From Dipteris shenzhenensis (lineage: Eukaryota > Polypodiophyta > Polypodiopsida > Gleicheniales): a DNA stretch of 64,000 nucleotides. The position numbers and the translations under genes are program-made. This document shows positions 1 through 9,959 of this stretch, in pieces (positions within the stretch are counted from its first letter, which is position 1; each line of letters opens with the position of its first letter). A model generated the notes under the pieces. That model saw nothing but the letters and a program-made list of their open reading frames with translations, did not search any database and was not told the origin of the DNA. Where the stretch lies: assembly GCA_047967505.1 (NCBI GenBank), contig CM106539.1. One strand, given 5' to 3'.

Positions 1-659
1 TATAAATAAGTATTAACTTGGGCTTATATATCATTCTCATAAAATACATGTAATATTTAATACTATATATGAAAGATTTTCCAAAATATAACTCCATAGA
101 TGTGCTCAAATGGGGTGTTCCGATCAATTTGAGTGGTTGAATGACTATATTTGGACATTGGATATGAAAGTTATGTCACTTTTAAAAGTGCTGTCCAAGA
201 TAGTTTCGCCAGCGAAACTACCTTGGGAGACTTGCTTCAAAGGGGTTTCGCTGGCGAAACTACCTGGATGGCTTGCTTCAATGAGTTTTCTTTGAAGAAA
301 CTCTTTCATGAAGATAGGTTGAGAGAGGGTTTTCAATGTCACCCCCTATTAAGTAAAAGTTGTAAGAAGGATCATAAGGGAATTTTTATAGAGAAGTCTA
401 CTCTACATGTGGGTTTCTTCAAAAGCCATCCCATTATGCTCTCACCATTCCTACAGATTCACCTAAACATTTTTGTATAAAATAGGCATTGCTATAATAC
501 TTTGCATATTTCTAAGTGAAACTATGTTTTCTTCTGATCGATTTTTGCCATATTTATGCATAGTTGGAAGCTTTTTTTTTCCTTCGCTCGGATGCTCGGA
601 AGATTTCGCTCAGAAAATGCTCGTCCCCTACAGTGTGGTGGATTTCTCACACACAAAAG
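1..659. other. AT-rich intergenic sequence, no gene recognised
   Basis: Only short ORFs without recognisable domains are present. The one visible structure is a pair of near-palindromic motifs at 203-263, listed separately. The Copia-like reading frame that begins near 660 can be extended upstream to 473, but that extension shows no Copia similarity. Confidence 0.5.
203..263. repeat. Two-unit direct repeat with palindromic gtttcgc..gcgaaac cores
   Basis: The motifs gtttcgccagcgaaac (about 204) and gtttcgctggcgaaac (about 247) are reverse complements of each other. Each is followed by actacc and, a little later, by cttgcttcaa. This is a two-unit repeat with a period of about 43 bp. The function is unknown. 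Confidence 0.6.
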
Positions 660-1204
660 TGTGTTTCTTTGTCTACACAGAGGCTGAGTATGTTGCAGCC
701 ACAAAGGGTTGTAAGGGGGCTATATGGCTTCATCGGCTAGTGGGAAGTGTACCGACATTGCATAGTGATTCCATGAGTGCTATTCAGCTAGCACGAAATC
801 CGGTCTTTCATGCAAAGACCAAACACATTGAGGTCAGGTACCATTTCATTAGGGAGGTACTTGAGGACAAGCACATAGAGCTTGTCAAGGTTCATACAGA
901 TGATAACCCTGTAGATATGCTGACGAAGAGTCTACCTAGTCAGCGGTTTGAGTATTGTCCTTTATTAATGGGCATTGGATAGTATGCTCACTGGTTGTTC
1001 TCCCTTAAAGGCACATTGTCCTTTAAGTGGGAGGTTGTGGAGGTTAAAGGTCATTGTGCCTTTACCCCGGTTATGTACAATACTCAAACAATATATAAAT
1101 GAATGAAAAAGAAGATTAGGGAGTTCTGCACCCACCAAAACTTGTGTGGTTCTTTGTTTCTCTCTCTCCTTCTTCTGTTCTTGCTTTCATTAAGAGCACT
1201 CTCA
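660..1204 (+). mobile_element. 5'-truncated Ty1/copia remnant: end of RNase H plus 3' LTR
   Basis: From about 665 to 981 the plus strand encodes the C-terminal part of a Copia RNase H. It shows EAEYVAAT, LHSDSMSAIQLA, KTKHIEVRYHFIRE and DNPVDMLTKSLPS and ends in TAG. These match the complete element at 12.2-18.1 kb almost residue for residue. A short spacer and a polypurine-like agtgggaggt lead into a 169-bp LTR. Everything upstream of the RNase H end (LTR, gag, protease, integrase, RT) is missing, so this is a 5'-truncated relic of the same family. The left boundary is approximate. Confidence 0.85.
1036..1204 (+). repeat. Copia 3' LTR of the truncated remnant
   Basis: The repeat starts tgtggaggtt and ends agagcactctca (TG..CA). 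It aligns along its length with the reverse complement of the 175-bp LTRs at 12236-12410 and 17968-18142. It is slightly shorter and more diverged, so it comes from an older insertion of the same family. Confidence 0.85.
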
Positions 1205-1596
1205 AATGGGCCCTCTGACCTTCTTGTGCCTACATCTAGTGTTGGATGGGACTCAAACTTTGCAAGATCATGGAGACCATAGGGTTTAGGACCTGTACAA
1301 ATTTTAATCCCAATCAGACACATGGACATGCAAATCCTTTACACAATTTATTATTCCTTTATTGCATGGTATGTGTACAACAACTACTGAAATTACCAAA
1401 ACACGATATGCCATTGGAACATAACTAATAATGCACACTTGTAGATGATAAAACGAGGAATGGAATGAAGGAGGCAATGTGGATCATGAATAAAATAGAG
1501 TCACTAGTACACACAGATCCTATTGTGATGCTTAAGTATCAATGTTTAGCATGCACAGGGAGCTAATCGTCGGTATTGGAAGTGGGGATCCGTTAA

Positions 1597-1735
1597 GGGT
1601 CGCTACATAGCGACTTTAGTGAAACGTTGCTATATAGTGATGTTTGCCTAAAGTCGCTATATAGCGACTTTTATCAGATTGGTAATGGTCATTATATAGC
1701 AACATTGAGATAGTTTTTAATAGCAACGTTTTACA
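1597..1735. repeat. Subterminal palindromic repeats of CACTA-A, left end
   Basis: Degenerate copies of gtcgctatatagcgac cluster here, with variants such as gtcgctacatagcgac at 1599-1614. The copy at 1653-1668 is a perfect 16-bp palindrome. Subterminal repeats are where TNPA-type proteins bind in En/Spm elements; that they do so here is inference. Confidence 0.75.
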
Positions 1736-2402
1736 AAGAGTGTTTTTTCCCATACCGACCTTAAAAGATAGTTTTTTCCAATGACAAAATTTTTTTAACT
1801 TCCATACATGTTTGATCTTTTGAGAGAATAAAAGTACAAGAGCATGTACATCAAGCCTTTGAAGCTCATATATTCATGTCTAAGTTTGAGATGAAAGAAA
1901 TCAATGAGGAGCATTCGCCAAACAAGTCTATCTCTAGCTCTACATCGAGTTGATCTCCTATATCATCATTGTACTCTAGCATCGTACGTTCACCTAAGAG
2001 TACTTGATCATCTTATTCAATAAAGTGTGGTGATTCTTGATGATCGTCATCTTCTTTCTCAATATCGTGATCTCCATCCTCCTCCTGTATGATGTCATTA
2101 TGTGCATATTCCTCTTGGCTCATATTGTGATCTTCATCTTCTTCACTAGATTCATCTGGATCAATTGGATCTGGCATTGGTAGTGCATCTCCATATCCAC
2201 ATCTCTATCTTAAAAAATTTACTTACTTCGTGGTGCAACTTAGATCATGTACCACCATCTTGGATCAGAATGATCGGGATGAAAAACCACCTACATTGAA
2301 GATGGGTGCCAAATGTCATCAATTATATATATGAAATTATGCTTAAGTACATGTATCAATGGATCTTTAAAAATGAAAGCTTCGATTAATTAAATCATTA
2401 GT

Positions 2403-4900
2403 ATGCACCTGCTCACAGTGCTCGAGAAGAATAAAAGTATCACTTTCATCGGTCCAAAGTTTGGTGGAGTCTATTGCAAAGAAATTGCTACTATCTTTTC
2501 TCACTGTCACATGGGGACCGTTGTAAATAGTTCTAAACCATTTTACATCAAGAATGAAAATACTAAATCGTCTGAAATCAACTTCATAGATTTCACATAT
2601 GGTTCAAAAATAATCCAATGTGAGGAGAGAAGATTGGTATCCGAAGCACATGCTCGGCTATCTTGTGTGAAGTTAGCCATGACTCCACAATCATACGTGA
2701 CTCTCTTTAAATCGATGCATTTCACGTGAAAATGCCGTCCATATGACCATAATGCACTGTTCTTTTTGTATTGTAAAAGAGCATCATTAAAACAATGAAG
2801 ATGCATCTATTTTATAGCGTATATTGCCACAAATAATTACTTAATTACATCAACAAGTAAGAAACTTAAATGCATCATACATTCAAATGATAAATCTCTC
2901 GCGATCGTTTATTGTCTCTCCATCGTGTTTGGCTTTATGTAGAGCTAGTTGTAGCCAATCAAGTGACATGTGAGAGTGGGGAGAAGAGCCAAATCCTGTG
3001 GATATGGTTGCGATCGCCTATACATTACTCTCAATCTTGTCTTTGCATTTATTCTTTGTGCTTTGGCTGCTTCATATCTCTTAATCCACTTCTACATCTC
3101 CTTGCTATTGAGGATACCAAACTTATTGAATTTTTCCATTTGCTCTTCACTCATCTTTCTTTCAATCCCTTTTCCTTGGGGAACCTCACCAACAATGCGA
3201 TCATCATCCTTGTTATGCCAAGCTTATGGCATATCGGAATCCATGGATGCAAATAATCCGTGATATATACTAATGAATCTTGCACAAGCCATCCCTCTGC
3301 CATGCTTGCTTGCTCTTTGTCTTACAAATCCCTTCAAAGTTTTCATAAACTGCTCGAGAAAAAACATCCACCGACTATGACTAGTATGTGCAATGGCGAC
3401 CTCATCAAGTATGTGCACAAGCAAGTGGACTTGAGTTGTCATAATGCTCGAGGGAAAGTGCTTCTCAAGCAAGCATACGGCATTGACAGATTCCACCCTA
3501 GCCTTCTCGATGCTCGGAGAGGATCCATGTTGCTTTCGGGAGGATAACTTTTCTCAAAGCATGCACTTGGGGCCACAAAGGAGACATCCTATTCATAGCA
3601 CGCAAGTCTTCTCGCACTCCTCTCGAGTCTTTGGAACCAACCAAGTGTGCCAAAATAGTAGCCCCCACGTTCTTGAAGATATGCATGGGATCCAAGAGAT
3701 GATTGGTTTGTAATTGACCCCAATAAGGAAGCTTGTGAAAGATCGATAGCCTCTTCATCCCAGGAGGAGGTTCCTCTCCATTCGTCCTCCAAGCCTGAAT
3801 CCAGTCACTTGCCTTCAAATATGATGGTGGTGGATCAAACTGACCTCCACGTGCGAGATGGTCCAGTGGAAGGTATCAAGCATGACCTTCATAAACATTT
3901 TTCCTCATATGTTTGGAGTATCATGCAAGTGATTTCAAACCCAGTCCACAAACAGGACAAGCATGGTACCCACTTGTAACAAGTCCTGCACATGTGCATG
4001 AATGTATTAGTATAAGACATGCGTGCGAAAGAGAGTCATAAAAGCATAATCCTATATTAGACATGTAAAGACACAACCATGTATTTGCACACTCTCCATA
4101 TCCTAGGTAGTCTTGCATGGTCCACCACAAGATACCCCTAACCAAAATATCATTGGTATGTCTAGGAGCTCTGGAAATATCAAAGACCCGCACTCGTCTC
4201 CATAAGATCTGTAACTCCTCTATCAAAGGTGCCATGTACACGTGCATATTTTTAGCCTTGTACTTCCCTAGCACAAGTAGTGCAAGCATGACGTGTCCCT
4301 TCTTTATTGTTAGCCATGGTGGGATATTGTAATTCACCAAGACTATGGACCATGTTGAGATGTCGAGCGTAACCCAAAAGGATTCACTCCGTCCATGGCG
4401 AGCCCAAGATGTAAGTTGCATGGCTTCCTCACAAAGTCTGGCCACTGATTGTCTATGTGCTTCCAAGCTACACAATCTGCGGGAATCCTCAATGTGTCAT
4501 CAGTGGATCAATGAGATGCATGCCATGTCATCAACTCCACTATGGATTTGCATCAGAACATGTGATGTATACTTGCAATGATGGGAAAGTGTCTCAAGAC
4601 CTTTACCGGTATCTGCTCACCCTACAAGTCATCTCTATATCGTTGTTTCCCACACTTCAGACAACTAGCCAAATCTCCATGCTCACGACGAAAGAGAATA
4701 CAATCATTATGGCAAGCATGGATGGTATCATAATCCATACCCATCGTTGTTCTCAAACATACATGATGATTGTCAAAACAAACAATATCCAAATAATGAG
4801 TCAAATTAATGCAAGAGCTAACATCATTAAGGCCGAGACACTTGTGTCCAACCACCCATACTTTACTTGCAGATTCAAGATTGAGAGACAAGCACGTAGT
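2403..4900 (-). pseudogene. tnp2-like CACTA transposase, broken, of element A
   Basis: This is the catalytic transposase of the element, read on the minus strand from about 4.9 to 2.4 kb. Pieces in order: an N-terminal segment (4891-4622) with HNDCILFRREHGDL and a C-x2-C pair; the TNP2 core (4475-3921) with NIPPWLTIKKGHVMLALL, YMAPLIEELQILW and CPVCGLGL; a segment (3818-3498) with LPYWGQL and LLDPMHIFKNVG; a DUF4218 segment (3496-3224) with FPSSIMTTQVHLLVHILDE and MFFLEQFMKTLKGFVRQRA; and a DUF4216-like tail (2806-2403). Stops and frame changes separate the pieces. Some junctions could be introns, but several fall inside conserved blocks, so I call it a pseudogene. The family assignment is firm; the exon structure is not. 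Confidence 0.8.
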
Positions 4901-6188
4901 TTAGACATCCTAGCACCCTCGTACAACTGTGTTGATTGCAACTCTCGCATTTTGACCTCAGACTATGATATCACGTGTACATGTGATGTAGTGCGCCTAA
5001 AAATAGAATCCATCATGTCGACCATACCCTCTCATCATCCGGGAGACTATAGTCTTGCTCAAAGTGTGAAGGTATATGCACACCCTCGTCACCCTTCTCA
5101 TCCTGTTTCAAGATTTCGTGTAAATATAACATCTTGTCTCAAGGTTTAGTGTCATAATGGTATCCAATATTAACCATGAACTCAAATAGCATTGACTTAC
5201 TGATAATCCATCACCACATGCAACACCAACGGTGGGTACTGGTTCGGGCTCCTCCCCATACATCCGTAAGTGGTGCATGATAATACAACGTTGATGTCAT
5301 ACTTCTCGCTTGCAATGAGTGCAATGACAATGCAACCTCTCCGTAAGCCACTCCATGCTCTCGGGTATTGGCGCATCATCTGGTGAGCTTCCACTCGTCC
5401 CTTTCATCTGCACACTTGCAAAATCACAACATGAGTTGCAAGGAATTTATTAAAATCTAAAAAAAAGCCACCCATGAGCTTCTTTTCTCTTTTCTAACAA
5501 TAAGTGCCCTGAACCTCGCTATATAGCAACTTTTTACTCTGTTCCATCGCTATATAGCGATGCTTTGTCTTGTTCCATCGCTATATAATGACACTTTTTG
5601 AATATAAGCGTCGCTATATAGCAACTGACCAGCATCGCTATATAGCGACACTGGTGGCTTAAACTCGAAACCCCTCACTGTGATGCTTTCTTTACAATCT
5701 TTATTGCAGGAAAAGCAAAAATCTCTCCTCGCACCTTATATTCGATGACCTTGCTTTCCTTCTCTCCGTTCTCCACTCCTCACTACTACTCAGCCCCTCT
5801 CCTAACACTTGTGCTCCCTCTCCACCCTTCTCCCTCTTTGCTTGTGTGAAAAGAAGTTTTTCAGGAAGGTGAGTCTCTTTAAGCAATGTAGGTTCATTTT
5901 TTGTGAGATTTTGTTTAGTGAGTGTTGAAGCATGTTTCTCCTTGTATTGCTAAGGCTATGTGCTAGTTTTCATGCTTGATTTTGAAGGTTTAAAGACAAA
6001 AAACGAGGTTTTGTGAAAGAAAGAAGACTCACCTCTTCTCTTTTTGGTATTTCTCTTCCTCCTCTTTCTCCTTGTTTGTAGGCTTATGCTTTCTCCTTGT
6101 TTGTAGGCTTATGCTTGTCTCCTCAATCCAATCCCTTTGAGAAGTTGTTTCTCTAAAGTCCTCCTTCCTCTAACTAGTTATTTGAAAA
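4901..6188. other. Upstream part of the tnp2 gene with an internal palindrome cluster
   Basis: No convincing conserved domain is seen. A minus-strand ORF at 5197-5394 (65 aa) could be 5' transposase coding sequence but is not recognisable. A cluster of gctatatagc palindromes sits at 5517-5652, far from either terminus. The rest is AT-rich and passes into pyrimidine-rich repeats after 6.2 kb. Confidence 0.5.
5517..5652. repeat. Internal cluster of gctatatagc palindromes
   Basis: At least five spaced copies of cgctatatagc(g/a)ac occur here. They are the same motif as the subterminal repeats at 1.6 and 9.6 kb but lie in the interior, just upstream of the minus-strand transposase relic. The position suggests a tnp2 promoter or autoregulatory site, or the buried end of an older element; neither is proven. 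Confidence 0.7.
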
Positions 6189-7615
6189 ATGGTATGTTTC
6201 CTCTCTTTTGTAGGGCCAGTCCACAAAACACTGAGCGAGACTATTCCAGGTAAGAAAGTCCTTCCTCTTTTTTCCTTTTGTTATTTTTGTTATTTGCATT
6301 GGCTTGCAGCTAGCGCCTTAAGCACTAGCTGTAGTGCTGGGTGTAGGAACCCTCTCTTCCCCTCTCTTCCCCTATTCCCTCTTCTTTCCCTCTCTTCCTC
6401 TCTTGCTTCTCTTCTTTTCCCTTTTCTTTATCCCCTCTTTCAATCTCTTTTTCCCCTCTTCCTTCTTTCCTTCTCTTCTTTTTCCCCTCTTTCAATCTCT
6501 TTTCCCCTCTTCCTTCTCTTATGTTTATGCTCTTTTTCCCGAGTCTTCTTTTTTCCCTCTTTCATCCCCTCTTTCAATCTCTTTTCCTCTCTCTTTCCCC
6601 CTCTCTTTGCCCTCTCTCAATGTCTTTTCATAAGCATATGTATTTGCCTATGCTTAAGCTTTCTCTCTTTTTCTTTTGTGCTCATATGCTTTTGCATAAA
6701 AATAAGCATATCCTTTCTTTCCTTTTCTCTTATGCTTATGCTCTTTTTCCCTCTTCCTTCTCTTATGCTTATGCTTATGCATGAGCATATGTCTCCTCTT
6801 TCTCTTATGTTTATGCTCTTTTTCCCGAGTCTTCTTTTTTCCCTCTTTCATCCCCTCTTTCAATCTCTTTCCCCCTCTCTTTCCCCTCTCTCAATGTCTT
6901 TTCATAAGCATATGTATTTGCCTATGCTTAAGCTTTCTCTCTTTTTCTTTTGTGCTCATATGCTTTTGCATAAAAATAAGCATATCCTTTCTTTCCTTTT
7001 CTCTTATGCTTATGCTCTTTTTCCCTCTTCCTTCTCTTATGCTTATGCTTATGCATGAGCATATGTCTCCTCTTTCTCCTTCTCCTCTTTTCCTCTTTTC
7101 CTCTCTCTTTCTCCCCCTCTTTCCCCTCTTTCGATCTCTTTTCATAAGCATATGTATTTGCCTATGCATATGCTTAAGCTTTCTCTCTTTTTCTTTTATG
7201 CTCATGCATAAGCATAAGCATATGCTTCCTTTCCGTATCTCTTATGCTTATGCTCTTTTTCCCTCTTCCTTCTCTTATGCTTATGCTTATGCATGAGCAT
7301 ATGTCTCCTTTTCTTATGCCTATGCATATCCTTCTCCTTTCTTTCTCTTCTTTTTTCCTCTCTTTTTCTCTTCTTTTCATAAGCATATGCCTATGCATAT
7401 CCTTTCCTTTCTTTCTCTTCTTTTTTCCTCTCTTTTTCTCTTCTTTTCATAAGCATATGCCTATGCATGTCCTTCTCTATCTTCTTCTCCTTCTCCTTTC
7501 TTTCTCTTCTTTTTTTCTCTCTTTTTCTCTTCTTTTCATAAGCATATGCCTATGCCTATGCCTATGCCTATGCTTATGCTTATGCATGCACATATGCTCA
7601 TATGGTTATACATAA
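6189..7615. repeat. Pyrimidine-rich block with tatgcttatgc repeats (element A)
   Basis: This is an almost uninterrupted C/T-rich plus strand (ctctttttcccctctttcaa-like) studded with gcatatgc, gcataagcatatg and tatgcttatgcatgagc units. A segment of about 288 bp is tandemly duplicated (copies start near 6520 and 6808). Long open frames of Phe/Leu/Ser/Pro arise from the composition and are not credible proteins. The same block recurs in CACTA-B (35.5-36.3 kb) and in reverse at 55.1-56.1 kb, so it belongs to the family. It separates the two opposed genes. Confidence 0.8.
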
Positions 7616-7685
7616 GTCATATCCTTTCTCAATGTATTCTCTTGTTTTTTGTTTTTTGTTTTCGTGTTTGTGTCCATGTTAGATA

Positions 7686-9254
7686 TGGGATCACGTTGCA
7701 CGTCTAACAAGTACAGAAACCCTCGTAGGAGGAGACATCATGATCTCTATTCTCTAGAGGACTTTGATTCCCCTCAGATGATACCTTAGGGACCTACCCC
7801 TGCGACTACCCTTGGCCTGACTCCTCTTGGACGTAGCACTGCGACTACCCCTTGGGGAACTCCTTTGCTAGTAGTCCGTGGCTTTGTCGGGAGTCTTGAC
7901 GAGTTTGTGGCATAGATGACCAATGAGAAGGTAGCGAGATTGTTCTCTCTGCTATCCCAAAGGACCTTAACAATTCCCTTTCTTACACCGATGGCTAGAC
8001 CTACTGCCTAGCCATCCCCTCGTGCCCCTTTGACTAAGGGGTCATCACTTGGGCATGCCCATCATAAGAGAAGGAAGAGTAGGAGGGGTCTCTTATGTTG
8101 TGCTGACTCGGGAGATGTAGACGAGTCAGCACACTCACATCCCTATAGGTCTCCACTTGGACCCGAGACCTAGTACCAGTGAGGTCCCTTGCCCTCTCCT
8201 ACTCCCATTGCTACTCCTCACTCTGAAAGTGCTCGCACAAACACCACTCGCTCTGACTCTACCACTACCACTACCATGAGTCCTCGTTACCCAGTCGAGG
8301 ACCTGTACTATCAAATCATAGCTGCTAGAGAGATAATAGAAGATGAAAAAGGCAAAGTAGTGATGGCCACCATGAGGTGGTTAATGAGCCACCACTTCAA
8401 GGGCGGCATTGCTACTGATTGGTGGTATCAAGATGAACAAAAGAAGCAGGCGGTCATCAATGAATTGAAAGAAAAATACCCTAATCCCTTAAATTGGGAG
8501 TTTAATGAGAATTACATGCGAGAGCGCATGGGTTTGGTTTTGAAGCATCGTAGATCAACCTTGCGTACTTCCATCGCAAAGGGGAGGGCTAAACCCAGCT
8601 GGGCAAACAAAGTTGATTGGAAGTTTTTCAAGAAGCAGAATAGGGACCATCCCAAAATGTTCGAGGGTCAAAGGAGGGCTGCAAGGAGATGGCTGGATGT
8701 CGTACGTACTTCACACTTTGGTGCAACCGGATGGTTGGCATTCGAGGCAACCATGGTATGTCTACTTCTTCTCATTTAATGTATTGTTCTATTTGTTTTA
8801 CTACACATTACATGCACTTTATCTAACTCTCGTAAATTGGGTCCACAGCAAGCTGCGATGGGTCGCCTTCCTACAGATGCAGAGACACGATGCGCGTTTC
8901 ACATAAGAATAAAGCAGTGATTTATTGAGCAGGAGGCAATGGGAGCACCGGTTGATTGGGCTGAGGTGGCTGCTCGCATGGTATAAGTCTACTTTTATTT
9001 GTAATCTCATTTTTTTATTCTTTAAGTTCCAATCTAATTTCCAATTAATATGGTTTCACTCTTAGAGTCAAGGCTCGAGCATCCCATCACTGGAGGCGAG
9101 CGATGACGAGGGCCAGGGATCATCAGGCGTAGCTCATGAGGGTCAAGGATCAGGCACAGCTCATGAGGGCCAAGGATCAGGCACAGCTCATGAGGGCCAA
9201 CGATCAAGCCAGCAAGACGAGGACGAGGAGGATGACAATGATTCGAATGAGTAG
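7686..9254 (+). pseudogene. tnpA-like second protein of CACTA-A, with amber stops
   Basis: The gene starts with ATG GGA TCA CGT (MGSRCTSN) and runs to GAG TAG. Three exons are apparent: up to 8755 (donor ATG|gtatg), 8849-8980 (acceptor ccacag) and 9066-9254 (acceptor ctcttag). All junctions are in frame. The central part has YQIIAAREIIEDEKGKVVM, MSHHFKGGIATDW, MRERMGLVLKHRRSTL and GQRRAARRWLDVV. The tail repeats AHEGQGSGT three times and ends acidic. I read it as the DNA-binding tnpA-type partner by position and element logic, not by a known domain. The first exon has several in-frame TAG codons and exon 2 one TGA. Copies in elements B and C keep the same exon pattern. Confidence 0.65.
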
Positions 9255-9486
9255 TAGTAGTAGTTTGCATATACTTCGCCATGTATATCCTTTTGTATAT
9301 CGGCTCTTTTGAGCGATTTTGTATCACCCTTTTCGAAAGGGTAATTTTGTAACAAACAATGTTGTATATCTTTGACATGTATATGCCTCTGTTGCTCAAT
9401 TGGTTCATTTGAGTGATTTTGTATCACCCTTTTTGCAAGGAAAATTTTGTAATAAAAATATTTTTTTGTAATTACTAAAAAAAAAA

Positions 9487-9538
9487 CATTAGTGGGGCAA
9501 AACAGGGCTTGTTGTGGCCCTGTTTAGCCCTACTAATG
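9487..9538. repeat. Conserved hairpin near the right end of CACTA-A
   Basis: The arms cattagtggggcaaaacagg and its near-complement (..cctgtttagccctactaatg) enclose the loop ttgttgtg, giving a stem of about 22 bp. It is flanked by an A run on the left and a T run on the right. The same hairpin with the same loop occurs at 38556-38607 (B) and, inverted, at 40495-40546 (C). Confidence 0.85.
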
Positions 9539-9549
9539 TTTTTTTAAAG

Positions 9550-9690
9550 TTATGTTAACCATCGCTATATCGTGACGTTTACCAGTGTCAATATATAGCG
9601 ACGTTTACTAGTGTCGCTATATAGTGACGTCTATTAGCATTGCTATATAGCAATGCTTATATAGCGACCCTTCTTTTCCGATGCTTATAA
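9550..9690. repeat. Subterminal palindromic repeats of CACTA-A, right end
   Basis: Several diverged copies of the gctatatagcgac motif occur, such as gtcgctatatagtgacg, ending about 80 bp before the right terminus. They mirror the cluster at 1597-1735. Confidence 0.75.
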
Positions 9691-9959
9691 CGACCTTTGC
9701 ACCTGTGAAAAAAAAAAAGTGTAAAAAACATCGGTATTTTCGTTGAAAAAGGACCTATGCCTTATAGTGAGTCAAATACAGGATGTGCATGACACTGTAT
9801 AAAACCAATCATGTCGTATACAATGAAATGCATAAAAAAAGTCCATGCAAAATACAATGGTGTGCTCACAATGTGAGACTATATATCTCAAATACAATGA
9901 CATGTAATAAACTAGCAACCCCCAATACAATGATGTATCTAAACTACTCCTCAGGATCC

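Larger units (their letters stand above)
1502..9769. mobile_element. Complete CACTA (En/Spm, CMC) DNA transposon A
   Basis: The left end starts CACTAGTACACACAGATCC. The right end, read on the minus strand, starts CACTATAAGGCATAGGTCC. The element is flanked by the 3-bp duplication agt (1499-1501 and 9770-9772), the TSD size expected for CACTA. Inside are a minus-strand tnp2-like transposase relic, a long pyrimidine/ATGC repeat block, and a plus-strand tnpA-like gene. Palindromic subterminal repeats lie near both ends. Both genes carry stops or frameshifts, so the element is probably no longer autonomous. It could still move if a relative supplied the proteins. Confidence 0.9.

Noticed and set aside
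6189-7615. Long plus-strand ORFs (up to 289 aa) rich in Phe, Leu, Ser and Pro
   Set aside because: They follow from a C/T-rich repeat that lacks stops in several frames at once. All frames give the same low-complexity residues and no domain.
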